This document shows positions 12,501-26,200 of a stretch of 64,000 nucleotides of DNA, piece after piece. The first letter of the stretch is position 1, and every line of letters starts with the position of its first letter. The position numbers were made by a program, and so were the translations under genes. This DNA comes from Coturnix japonica (lineage: Eukaryota > Chordata > Aves > Galliformes > Phasianidae): contig NC_029520.1 in the NCBI RefSeq assembly GCF_001577835.2, forward strand, positions 49,543,452 through 49,607,451, written 5' to 3'. The notes below the pieces were generated by a model, which was given only the letters and a program-made list of their open reading frames with translations, had not been told where the DNA came from and searched no databases.

Positions 12501-15500
12501 TAATGGCTCACTCTAGGAACTGCATTCATTTTATGCACTATAACATGTGGAGCCTCCTCTTGCCATTTAAAGAGTTAAAAATCTATCCAGCCTAGAAGGG
12601 ACTTTGCACCCTGTAATGTCATATGAAGGCTTGGGTCGTCACCATCTCAAATGGACACAGCTGCAGGAACAAGGAGTGATACCAGTTATCCTGAAGACAT
12701 TTTTACACCTCCAGAAGCTTGGCACGGAGTAACAATTCCAATTCCTAAGGAAATAGAGCTGTAAAGTACAGCTCCCCAGCTCTACCCAGTTCTGCTGCTT
12801 CTTAATCTAAGCCAGGCACGTCAGGTTTTTATTAAAATCTTCTATTTGCCCAATTATGAGGAAAAAGGGTAATATTTGATGACTAAAGGTTCACCTATTA
12901 CTGGAATGGCCAAGCTTAAATATGAAGATATTTAAATGTACCAAGTCATTTGGCCATAAAGCAGTTCAAGAATGCACGTGTAGAAATTCAAGCGAACATC
13001 TTAACATGATGAAATCCTGCTGTACACTGAAATAAGGTCGACTCTAAGAGCCTTTTCATTAACCTAATTGTGACAGCCACGCTGCCTCCCTCTTGGGACA
13101 GAACTGAATATAAATAGAGATAGTTAACAAAAAGTACATTTGTCAGCATGGAGCTCCCATACAAGACATTAAACTCAAAGCTTCATGATTCCAGTTTCAA
13201 GAAAAAGAACGCTGACCAGGGTAAAATATATGTCTTAAGCACAGTGTGGAGAAAGATCTACAAAGGCTTTGATATTTCCTATGTAGGTCCATCACTTATC
13301 TGCACTGGGGCTCTGATTTCCCCATGTGTGGCTAAGGAGTGCTACTCACAGCCCTGCCTTCCCAGCACCAGGTACTTGGAACACCCATTTAGCCAAGCTG
13401 AAGGGCAGAGTTTTTCTCTCCCTCTCATAACTATTTCACTGACACAAAGCGGGCAGTAGAAGGAAACTTACAGCAGCAGCTCAGTCTTGATATTAGTTGA
13501 CCATGAAACCATATCCTTAGTTTATAAATTATTAAAAAGCCAAAATGCAATAGGAAGCCTGTATTATCCCAGTGCAACAAGTCAAAATGAGGTGCTTATC
13601 GGGGTATCAACTACAGTGCAAACTATTCCCCAGTTTTACTAAATCACCTCAAAGTTTCCAATTCTTGAACTAAGCAGAATGGCTCAGATTTTAACCTATA
13701 CAGCTGAGACGGCATCAGTTTCATAGTAAACAATTTAATTGTCATTCAAGTCAGTATCCTGAGCACACGTTAAGATGAACAACTCTGGCACCTGCATGAA
13801 CCACCAAGGTCAGTGCTACAATTCCTCCCCTGCTGCTTAATATTCTGCAGGCATCTCGCTAGCATGAGACAACCTAGAATTACCACAATTCAGCATAGGT
13901 TAATAACAACTTCCCATCTCCCATCCTGACTTCTGTTGGAGATTGCAGAGTGCTGGCCACGCACCAGGGGTTCTGCAGAGCTGCTTACAGACTACAGAAG
14001 TGCAGGCGAGCTGAAAGGCCGCTGCTTGCTCAGGACCTGCTGATCTGTGCCCACTGTGGGTACCAGGATGCGACTGATACAACGGATTTACAAAGCCTTG
14101 CAAGTCTGGGGGCCTGCTTAACGTAATCACACTTAGTTAATCCAACACTGGTTTTAAAACATGCTTTAGAAGCAGCTTCTGTCTTGAACATATTTCAATG
14201 CTGAATTAGTGAGAATTATTTGAAACAGTTGACTATAAAGCAGTACAGGTATTTTCCCAGAACGACCAGTGAAACATTGAATCCGACTGTAACAAAACTC
14301 ACAGAAAACCGAAGCCAGTGAAGCTGTTAAATGTAGAAGGAGAACAAAGTTGCACGAAGAGAAGTAGCTTTACAAATATAATTTCCAAGTTTTTGATTCT
14401 GTTTAAAACAGACAAAAAAAACCCCAAAAACCCCAAGCAAACTGGGACCATCCTATTTGAACATGTATTTAAAAATACATCTCTTAAGCATCACACAGTT
14501 TTCATTTTTGTCCCACAGGAATCTTTTTCCACGAGGGAAATAAATAGCACACAATACTTCCGAAACAAATTGCTGCCTTGCCCCTGAGGTGCTAACATTT
14601 TTAGCATTACAGAAAAGTTTCTGGTGCAAGAAGGAGATGCACAAACGTGCAAAAGTGCCTTTTTCTTTTCAGAGCAGTGAAAAGTACAGCTTGCCTCTTT
14701 TCTAGGATGCTTGACATCGTTAGTGTGTTTTGTAATCAAAATCTGTATCTAAAACGGCAGTGTTTGTGCACACAGAATAGATTCAGTGCTCTGACCTCTT
14801 CAAAACGCTGAACGTAGGCGGGAGGGAGAAAGGCCTGAAACGGGCTTTCTGCCACTGCCCTCAAACCCAGTTCCAGCACCTGTCACAACAGCAGAGGTAC
14901 GTTCTTCCTGACCTTCAGGAGGCCTCACAGGAAGAGGCTTCAACTGTACAAGTCTGTCACCGAGACAGTTTAAGTGACTACGAATTATGGCTTTACACAC
15001 CACAGTTTTGCTTCCGATTTTTTTACAAGTTCGAAACTGAAAAGGTTTCCACAGTCCAGTTCAAGGTTTTGCAGTTTCCAAAGCTAAGCTTCAGTCTATA
15101 TGAAAAAGGACAGAACCATTATCTGCCTAGTCCTAAATTGCGTTTAGCTTTCTGCACTAACACGCCACGTATCATTACATACACCTGTTAATTAGGTGCC
15201 TGTGAAGCTATCACTTAACGTTATTATAGTTTTGCACTCTACAACAAAATTAGACATTTTAAGCATTTATTCATAGGTAGGGAAGGAACTGGTTCGTTAA
15301 GCAAAAATTGCTAGAAATTTATAAATACAAATAGTGCTTATGTTTTCTTCATTCATGCTCCAACAGATTACAAACTGAATACAATGAAGTTACGTTTAAG
15401 CACCCCACACAGACAAGAGGGATAAAAAGAAAACTTTGCTGGTATATACTATACTTAGTTCCAAGACACTATAAGTTACTTTTGCACTGTTCAGTGTTCC

Positions 15501-16329
15501 CTAACTCTGCATTAGTTTTAAGGCTATATATACAAATATGTATATTTCAAAGTTAGGGAAAGACACATAGCAAAATGCATTGTACTACGTTTTCCTATCA
15601 AAATAATTATACACCACATTTTGATTCTGTTTCACTGCAGTAAATGTTACAGTCTACTTGCTTTACTGATTTTCCTTTTGGGGAATCTGCCTACTAAATG
15701 AGTAAACTACATATTAAACACAATACTCTCAACCAAAAGGACAATACAAGGTGCACAAAACAGCAGTTCTGCAAACACGACTGACTTTAGAACTTAATTT
15801 TGCATGTTCAATGGGAGAAAGCTAACCTTAAATCAACTTAGCTGATTCTCTTATAAAACTTTAAATTAGAATTTTCAACAACAAACAGTTAGATATTATC
15901 AACATGCTATATCTCTACTCACAAGTACTGTTTAACCACTAGTCTCTCATTGTAAGTAAGTGGGTCAATTAAAAAACACACGCCATAAAATGTTAAAGAT
16001 TGTCAGGCTCTGACAAATGTATTTTTATCAAACAGTAGGCAAATTCAAACCAACGCACATCTTCAGTGGGGAGTAAAGAAGCAGCCTGAAAAAAATCCAT
16101 ACTTGTTAAAAAAACAGGGTCACAGATTAATCCCACTTCATCCTCTAGCATATGGCTATTTCTTGGGCAATCATCAAAACTCTTCCCATCTCAAAAATGG
16201 GCTACCAATTAATAAAAATATTCTTCCACGTGTAAAAGATCATTTACAATGGCACTGACATTTTAAAAGGCAGGAAAAAAAAAAGGAATTACACATCTAT
16301 GGATAAATTTCTTGTTTGTTAAACCAAGC

Positions 16330-16335
16330 TTTATT
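16330..16335 (-). terminator. PPM1A: candidate proximal poly(A) signal in the PPM1A 3' UTR
   Basis: AATAAAGC on the minus strand lies about 0.9 kb past the stop codon and is followed by a TTTAACAAACAAG stretch. Use of this site would give a short-tailed transcript. The call rests on the hexamer only. Confidence 0.3.
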
Positions 16336-17243
16336 GATAAAATGGAATTCAAAGTATTTCACTTGGAACAGCAGCAGATCCAGCCAATTAAGATTGTAAA
16401 AATGCTGCAGGCTCCTACGGTATGTAGAAAGCTGCCTGTTTGTGCTCAGTGATTCGTACTTCCAGGTAAGGGTTAATGGAAAGAGGTGCAGAGAATCGAG
16501 GCATTCTAATCTCGAGGTTCATATGCTTATGAACGCATGATGCTATTAATAGGGCATGATTTAACTCCCACCAAAGCCGAAATCAGAACTCCCTTCAACT
16601 CAATGTGAGAGCAGGAGTACCTCTGAGAAAACAAGATCCGCCTGTTGAAGAACGTGCACTACTCTCTTGTTTTCACATTGCCAAGCAAATTCACTACTGT
16701 GATTTTGGGAAAATCACCCACAGGATCAGCTCTCATAGAAGACAAAACGTTATCTTTACAGTTTTGTGCACCTCCTGAGCACCTAGCTGGCTAGGCTGCT
16801 GCTCCTTGCAATCCAAAACCACAACATGAATTTAAAGGGATATATATTGTTGCATCACACAAGTCAAACATTTCTTCTAACCTTTGTAGTGATTTAAAGC
16901 AGTTCATAATTAAATATGAGCATTTTGTACAAAGACAATTGCACTTTACAAAAAAAAAACCAAAAAACAAACAAAATCATACAACATAAATTGCTGGAGT
17001 CTGATTTACAACATGGATTATGGTTTGAAATCACGTTTACAGAAGTCTGTTTTACAAAAAAAAAGATCAGTTCCTGGGCTAGATGTCGTACTGCTGTAGT
17101 TTTCTGCTGCAGTCACTCTCACCAACACATCGTACTCCCTTCTTTAATTAGTATTGAGGATGGATGTTAAGAAGGGTCACTGAGGTTGGGCTGCACTTTC
17201 ATTTGAAGAATGAAACGTGAACTCCACAGCTAGATGAGCAGTT

Positions 17244-17273
17244 TTACCACATATCATCAGTTGAGGCAGAATC
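17244..17273 (-). CDS. PPM1A: PPM1A final coding exon, DSASTDDMW and stop
   Basis: The acceptor is TTCTTTAAG|GATTCT. Ten codons follow, ending with TGG TAA. The encoded tail DSASTDDMW matches the conserved C-terminus of PPM1A (human DSTSTDDMW). The exon continues into the 3' UTR. It is too short to notice as an open frame by itself; the tail sequence and phase identify it. Confidence 0.95.
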   Translation of the reverse strand, partial: DSASTDDMW

Positions 17274-20200
17274 CTTAAAGAAAAAAGAAGGAGCCCTTTA
17301 AAGTCTGGAGTGCCCATATTTACAGCAGTTTCTGGATAATCCAGACTGAAAAGGGAAAAAGCTTGAATCATTTTAGGAGCCTGTTTTCTCTCTCCTTTCA
17401 GAAATAGCAGAAACAACATTCAAGAGGCATCTAGAAAAACATACACAATTAATGAAACACTATGTAGCAAACATTTCAAAATCTCATCAAGTTTTTTCTC
17501 AACTGCTTACTGACAATAATATCCCAGGAATAGTACTTACAAGCATTCCCAGAATAGTTAGAAGTAATGTAAATGCATATCTTTTCTACATTGGCACATT
17601 AAAAGGCCAGGATGTGCCTTGTGCTATTATTATTATTTGATATTTCAGTCCTTTCTCACTGCATAGGAAGACAGTCATTAACCAATACTTTATTGTAAAT
17701 CCGATCAATTTTACCTGTCATAATTTAAGGTTAAATAGGAAAGCGTAGTTTCAGTAAGTAATGCTAGAAACATTAATGTTGAATTGTAATAAGTCTGCAA
17801 GGAGAAAAAAAATTCTGCAATATAGAATTGGAATCAAAGACATAGTCGGCTCTAAATCATAACATCATGGTCATGCTGCACATCACTACATCCATGCATC
17901 CAATATCTGAGTAACCCTTAAATTAGGTCCATTTAGGCCCCCAGACTATGGAGGGTTTTGTATAGCTGAGAAATGGAACCACTCTGGAAAAATGTTTAAT
18001 TAATTCCTGCTATCAGTTAAAAGAAAACACATCTTAACACAGACCAAATGGTGAACTTCTAGTGGTATTTAATCATTTTACTTTGTAACTGTTTCCTCTC
18101 CCCTCACTTAGTTTGTTCTACATTTGGCGTAATCTAACTGCCTCATCTGTTCCACTAAGTTGGGTATACATGTTAACATGACTAAGCATGGCCGCAGCTT
18201 GCTAGCTGAACCAACAGTTAAATCAGTAGCACAGCCAGCAGAGCAAACTGCTTACGTACAGTGGCAATTTGGGGTTGTTTCAGCATTAAGTACTATCTTC
18301 TCTCAATAGCAAAGTGACATGATGGGCTTGGACAATGGTCTCAGCTGGTACTTCTACAGCTGCACATCCCTATTGTTACAGAGACTGCAGGAGATAGAAG
18401 TATTACTCTTCTTTCAAAGTACTGTCTTACTGATTCTTTTGAGAGGGAAGAGGCTAATTAAGTCTTTAGCAATGCCACATACGACAACTTCTTAGCATTC
18501 AATTTCTGCACCCTTCATTCAAACTTGCACACAGAATGCATTACAAACCAAGAGGAAGAACAGTTGGCACGGAGGTGTAGTACAAAAGCCAAGATCGCTA
18601 AAATTACTCTTTGCAAGAGTACCACCCCCAGATTTTTCTTCAAAACCAGAAGGAGCAAAGGAGAATATGAAAGACTAAGATGGTTATGCTTTTCCAAGTG
18701 TAAGGATGCAGAATAAAAGCAGTAGTGAGTAAAAATGCAGGAGCTGCATGCCAACTATTCAGTATGTAAATTCCTGTATCCTAGTTGCCAACATCATCAT
18801 CATAAAATGAAGACGTTTGACATTCATTTGTGGAACAGTAACTTAAACAGAACGTTTTACATTCAAAATACACCCCTTTTCAGATAGCATTATGGCATTG
18901 TTAGGCTAAAGGTACTGAGAGAGAACTGCCAAACAGTAGCACTCTGTTTCAAAGCCAATGCACAGCTTTATGTTTGAAGGCATTTCACTTCTGTGTCACA
19001 TTTGCAAGATACAAATCAGGGAATTCCAACACCAACAAGTAAACCATGCTGGAGTTCTACTATCAGCAGAAGGTACCCAAAAACAACCACAAAGGCACAA
19101 AATGGCTCTTTTTTTTGGGGAAAGAAGAACTGGAAATACATTTCTTTACAAAACAAATACAGTGACTGGGGTGGGAGGGAAGAATGCCATAGAAGAGATA
19201 CTTACAGTATCATCATTCCTGTAGGGGTTCAGTCTGTTATACACAGCTTCAATTACACTCCGTCTAGATCAGAAAGAAAAAAAAAACCAAAAAGACAAAT
19301 ACAGTGTTTTAAGTCAAACTGCTTAGGAAAAATGTAATTTAAAAAGCAAACTTTTAAAGATCTTCTATCTGCAGAACCAAGTTTACTGCAAGTTAGTCCT
19401 AAGTGCCATTACACACCGACCATAGTTATCCCAATCCTTTAAAACCCTCAAGTTCAAGAAAAAGAAAGCTGAATAGGCAGTTTGCATTCAAGAGAAGAGA
19501 AGCACAACCAAACATTCAGAAGAGGAAAAAAAACAAAGGGGGGGGGAAATCAGAGAACCTGATACAGGTTGAATGCCATGGCCATCTGTGTGCCCAACCA
19601 ACACTGTGCTAGTACCTACGTATATTATGACAAGGCTTAAAGAGGTTTTTCATGAAAAGTAATACACAAAAAAAGGGAGAGTGAAGGATAAGGGACACCT
19701 CTGCCTTACCCAGCACATAAGAATTTTGGAGAGAGAGCAGGAAGGAAAGAGAGGAGTAAAGGAAAGGAAAAATAGATTGGACATCAAAAGCAATTTTCTT
19801 CCAGATACCCTCATGTGCAGGACCATGTATGACAAAATAGCACGCTACAACTCAGATACAACCTCAAAGCCACCTCTTAACTGCTCATGAATACATGCAA
19901 GAGAAACACAAAAGAGTGCATTTGAAGTAAAAGAAAAAGCAGATGGCAGTCTTTATAATCTTCTTGTAACATCGAAAAGTCAAGTACTGCCATAGAGCAG
20001 TACAAGCATCACAGAAAATCTAGCGAATGATCATACAGCATGGAAGAGGCTGAATTCAAAGAAATAAAAACAAGCAATTATTCCCCAACTACAATGCACA
20101 TACAAAGTTGTTCTCCTCCTTGAGATAGATATCGCTGATTCTAAATAAAGCCGTGTTACTTGAAAGGTATTGTTTTCTTTCCCAATTGTCAGTATCGCTT

Positions 20201-23200
20201 CAAGTTACACTACAACACAATTCAATCCATACTTCTGTCAATCACTATTCAAGATAACATCACTAAAGCACATAATCCCACCAAAGTCAATTGCTTCAGC
20301 AACTTCAGCACTGCCTCACAACCACAAAGCTACTGCTAGCCAAAGCAGCTTGATAAACAACTTGTATGCCATCTTTTATGAGTAACTGACTCATCAATGC
20401 TTCAAGATGACTGTAACGCATCCTAAATAGACACTACTATTTATATATAATAGCCATCTCTTCTTTTCCGACATCATAAAAGAAGAATTTTGTTATGTAG
20501 AAGTCATCCTTACAGCCCACTTATCATTTATTCCTCTACGTGCCCACAGACTTCAAGTTCCTATGTAACGAGACAAAAACTACACACTGAAGTATTAAAA
20601 ATAAACGCTACACATCACATGTGCTCAGTATACACAGTACAAGTCCATGAATGACCTTCTGAACCAAAAAGCACTTGCTGTGGAAAAAGCTAAGTGCATT
20701 TCTTTCTTCACTGCTGAACATCAACTTGAGACCACACTGCACCAGCACTGAACTCTTCAAGGACAAAAACAGCCTATTTAAAATTCTACTTAACCTTTTT
20801 GATAGACTTCTATCCTGGTTTTGTGTTTGACACAAGCAGAGAGGTGCATAAGCAAAATTTTAAGCAGTTACCACATTGCCTTAGCTACAGACAAGAAAAG
20901 AAAGCTGCCAAGCAAAACATGATACGCATAAAACTTTTTGAAGAGCAGAACCATATGTCCAAGTAGCTACTAAAGGCAGTACATTATTTTTGTACCTTCA
21001 AACCACGTCCCACCCAAAGAAACCCAATTAATTACAGAAACAGAGACACTCAGGCCACCCTTAAAAAAAAACAAACAACCCTCAGCCCTTCTCAAAACTA
21101 CATTTTGACATGTAATTTTTAACAGTGATTCATAGTTAACTCTGTTCTCATGCTTTCCCTTTTCATTCAGAAAAGTTCAGTAATAACAATTGAAGAACAG
21201 ATCATATTTGTCCTGTGCCCTTCCTCCCTCCCCATACTTTTAAGAGTGGCCTTACAGTTAAGTTTTGATTTAAATAATAATAATAATAAAAACACATTTA
21301 CACTGATGTGAACTCACTTGCTTGCCAATTCACCCCCTGGCGGGAGGTTTGGGATGCTCTCAGTTGCTAACGTACGCATCACGTGGACTAAGTCTGGCAC
21401 TCCTTCACCCTGCTTCTTTATGATCTCTGGGAATCAGAAGTACTTTTTTTGTAAGTGCAGTCCAAATTTAACTTAAAAAGATTGAAATACTCAGTTTTAT
21501 AAAAAGGCAGCTTTAAGTTCTGTTAATATAAGAAATAAATGACAGACCGTACTCAACATGGTGTTAATTTGGTTCCATAACAAAAAAGACCTGTGATGGA
21601 TCTGACACATGATACCCTGCTAGCTGTTAACATGCACCCTGGTTTCAGAAATACACGGCTAACAATTACAAGTCTAATGGCTTTCCTGATAGGGCATTAT
21701 TTTATTTTCCCAACAAAACACACTGGGTATTAACATCAGTTTTACCACTGCAATAGAAGGTTAAAGTTTATCACCATCATAGAAAGCAACAGCATTTTCA
21801 AAAAACAGAGTTCATTACCTGACACAAAAATAAAATGACCCCCCACTACAAGCATACATGACTGCAAGTCCATAGGCCAGTACTTGTACCTTACCACATC
21901 ACTGCAACATGCAAATGTAATGAACTGTCACATACAAATTGAAAGCCAGGGACATAAGAGTTAAGAGACAGCTCCACCCTTCACTCAACTTGGAATATGT
22001 GACTACTAGGCAGTTCTTTAAAGCTGAGCTCCTCCAACTTCTGAGAAGAGAGGCCTTGCACTGTAGTTCTTTTACTCTTAGGCCTATTTCATTCATAGGC
22101 CTATTTAAAGCAGTAAGCACAATGGAAATCACAAGAGATTTTGCTATAATACCTCTGAAAAGATTCTCTTTTGATAAAATTTTAATACATTTTATACATT
22201 CTATTTCTTCAAAATGCATTTCTGCAGTTTGCCTGTAAATACGAGCTTAGAAAATAAGTGATGAGTGATTAAGACTCAGCATTATTGATCTTCAAGTGAA
22301 TACTGTAGCCCATATACAATAGGTATGTCTACACACACACGCATATTATTCTTCATGTATTGATACAGCTTGAAGAACAGTGGGAACTCATCAGTGCCAT
22401 CCCTGAAAGAAATACTTTAGCATTTAGATTTTACTCTGAAGGGTCATTGCAGAAAATATACCAAGTTTCCACTTTGTAATTTAATCAGTGAGATATGACA
22501 CACTGAAGCTTAAAACCAACACATCTCCAGTCCTTTTTTTGTAAAATATTTCAGATAAGTAAATAAACTATAAATGTTTTTTTTTTTTGTGCATGTCGTA
22601 GTTTTTCAGGGCTATGTGTGTTTACAGAAAGAATCAGCTTTATTTTGCTGGCAGACTGTGCTAATTATTTGCAAGCTACAATGGAAGCACTGTCTAGTCC
22701 TCATCAGCGTCAGATTGTAACACAAAGCTTTAATCTGCTCAAATAAGAACCTACATTTGAGATATCTGACACCACACACCAGATACCTCAGAAATTTGCA
22801 GTTTTCTTAAGAAAATCTATGGCTAAAATTCATTTTACCATCTAACATTGAGGAAATAATCTAACACTCATAAATCTGAATAAGAAGCAAGATCTCAGAT
22901 TTGGTTTGCCAAGTTCCTTTATTGTGCAATTTTGAACATCTAATATATTCTACATTGTGCTAGAGCTAGAGTTCTGCTGTACAAAAATAAGGACTTTGTA
23001 GTTTACCTATACTACACAGTAACACAACCTGTAACTGCAGTACATGTAACATACAGTCTCCACTAAATGAATACATTTATATTTTGATATAACTAAAGAT
23101 ACAGACTGAATGAACACTGATGACACAACAAATGGAGCGGGTCTGCTAGCTGCATTAATTTATTGGAATTACTTTCTTGCAATACATCTTATAAGCCCCA

Positions 23201-26200
23201 CACCTATGCGATTTACTTTAAAACCTTCTAAACATTTTCATGGCATCAAGCATGGGAAGAACGTGCTTATAACCCTACAAATAAAGAATTCAAAACATAT
23301 CTGCTTATTTCATTTTCTGAATGGGAATTCCAGATAACGATTAAGAAAATTCAAACTTGCAGTGTTGTGAGAATACGGGAGGGAATGTGTAGCAGCTAAC
23401 TGAAAACAATTTACCTCTGTGTAGGTAAAATATTGCTACCATTATCTATTACTGAATATTAATACGTAAGAAACTAAGAACAATAAAAGAAGCTCGGACA
23501 AGTGTCATTTTAAAGTCAATACATCAATAACTCATATTAGTGCAAATAACAGCAATGCATTTTGGAATGACTGCTTACTTCTACAATGAAGATCACATAA
23601 CATTTTGTGAGCAACACTTATTTACTGCAAGTAATGGCAAAAAGACGTTTCTCCACACTTGCTTCCTCTTCTGTTGCTATCATAGCTATGAATCTGGACT
23701 ACAAACACACTGAGATTGATGGTGGCATAGCAAGTAGAAAGCCTTTTTCCTTTAAATCTGAATAATCTCTGCTTGTTCACAGAATCATTTGGAAGATACC
23801 TAAAAGATTCTCTAATTTTAAGTCCCCTCTTGTTATAGAGGACCATCAGTAAAGGGCCCCATTCTGTAATAAATCTTGCACTACTTCTTAGCAGTGTAAG
23901 AATATATCCTAGGCTAGAATATGACTGGGAAGAATGCACGTTATTAGCAAGCATCAAATCTCATCACCTGTTGAGACTACACTGAGTACTGAAGTGCATA
24001 AAAATATGATTTATGCATTTTCACCAGGTTTCCGTTTTAATGAATTTTAATTTTAAGCTGGTATTATAAGTTAGTAAGAGAACTCTGGAAGTCTAGAAGT
24101 AGTCCTTACATTTTCTATTTCCTTCAGCTACAAATCAGGCTTTTAAAGTCAAGCATTATCATTCCTAAAGCATCTTAATGAGAAATCATTACTGTAGTGT
24201 TGAACATTTCAGGTAGCACAGCAGTTCTACCTTGCAAGCTAATTCTGTATGGTCCATTTCCAGTAAGAAACAATGTAATTGCACCAGAATCAAGTTAACT
24301 GTAACAACTGTCACCTGCTCTTGAAGCTCTGCCTTAGTTCAGCCTTTCAGCCACCCTCCTCAGTCGGAGCTAAAAGTGGAAGTCCTGTCTACAGCTGATA
24401 TAAATCAGTGTAGGGTTGAATAGTGTTCACTACATAATCATAAATTTAAATAACAGTTTTGTGCAACAAGAGACAAAAGTTTGAGGACAACACTAAAAAG
24501 AAGTAAATACCCTTGAGGGGAAGTACAAATCATTTCCTCAAGTAGCTCAGACAACTTGTCATTAAATTAGTATTAAAGTGCTTTGTAACTACATACAGAA
24601 TCTGTTTGCTTCCATCCAAGTATGACACTTCACTCATTACTATTTTCTATTTGTTTAAATGGAAAGAACTGGAGCCAAATTCATTGTATGTACCACAAAC
24701 ACATGCAGATCCAGTGTAAGATTCTTCATTTACTGAGGTGTCTGTACAAAATGTTAACTTTCCCCACTGTTAATAATCTAGGAAATACAGTGGCCATAAC
24801 TTGAAGATACCTTCATACTGCATGTAACGGGTTTGTCTGAGCTAAGGCATGAAGGCAATACTTGCCCAGATTAGAAAGAGTTAGCATGCTGTAAATTAAT
24901 GTGTGACTTCACAGCATACTTGCTCTTCAGCAGTTCTGTGAGTGGGCCCTACATAATGATCTCTTCAAATGCCTGCTGCTCACTGCTCTGAAATGGAGAA
25001 AGCTATCTGACACTTAACTCATGCAGTTCTGCCATACAGATACTCCTGATACATGGCCAAATAAATCCACACTAGTGCTTGGTGTGCATCAACCTTTCCT
25101 ATTAGGAAAAAGTTAGAGCATTTTTTCTGGTTTGATCCATCTGGTCAATTGTGTTCAGAGGCACAATGACTGTACTTTGCCACAACCTTGGGGACAAGGT
25201 CTTTGAAACAGGCAACTCCTTCCTTAAGGAGCACTTACACCAGTAGTAAGTGCTTTGAACTTCATGTTAATGTATCTGAACCCAGAATTCCCATGTAGAC
25301 AAGTCCTTTGTGAAACTTACGAAGCTGCACTTTCTATTACCTTCGTGCAAGTTAAGGAGGAAAAAAGTGCACAATATATTCCTGTAACATATTAATCACT
25401 GATACCATCGTTGCTAAGTACTCTGTGTACTGTGCTGTGTGTGCTGTTAAGGATTCTCACAGTATATATACATAACTAGACTGGTAACATACAGGTCTCA
25501 AAGAGTCCACTTCAAAAATAGACTTAGCCTATGCAAACAATGCATAAAGCAAGTCTTACGTTTCAGAAACAAAATCCAAGCTCTGTTCATCTTTGAAATA
25601 TCAAAAGGCACAATAAAAGCCAGTTTTAATGAGAAATCTCTGAAATTAAATTGATTTTAAATACCACTTTCAGTTAGTCGATCCAAAACACCCACGACTT
25701 GCAGTTTCAGCTCAAAGTTTAAATCATCCAGAAATACAAATTTAAACAAAATTCTTTAGTTATTATCAAGGACATGCTCCCAGATTTCACTCATCGGGAA
25801 TGCTTAACAATTAACTTTAGCAGACTTCTGATATACTTCCAAATAAATATACACGTCAGCAGGTGCCTTTAATGTAACAGTAATCAAGCTGTAATCATGT
25901 AATTAAATACTTTTATGGCTAATTTGCAGACAGAACTACATAGAAAAATGATATGCAAATTACCATCTTCGTAGACATTTTGCAAGATACACTATTTCAG
26001 TGTAACTCTGTGTAACAGGAACAATGATTTACTGGCCTGTAGTTATTGCTGTCAATGGACTCGTGAAGAGCAACTCATGAGCACAACTGAAAATTCTGTC
26101 ATCCTGAACAATTTTCAGGGCAATGAGCTACTGCGCTTGCATAGCAGAATTCTGTCAGGTCAAACAGCAGGACTGTAAGAGTGCCTTTTTCAGAGATGTA

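Larger units (their letters stand above)
9471..17243 (-). other. PPM1A: PPM1A 3' untranslated region (proposed extent)
   Basis: From the stop codon at 17,244-17,246 the minus strand runs about 7.7 kb, with no recognised repeat or gene, to a strong poly(A) signal. Human PPM1A also has a multi-kilobase 3' UTR, so a long tail is expected. Other AATAAA hexamers on the minus strand could give shorter forms: 16,330-16,335, 15,265-15,271, 12,828-12,833, 10,789-10,794 and 9,722-9,727. The exact end is an inference from signals; only the beginning is certain. Confidence 0.55.
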
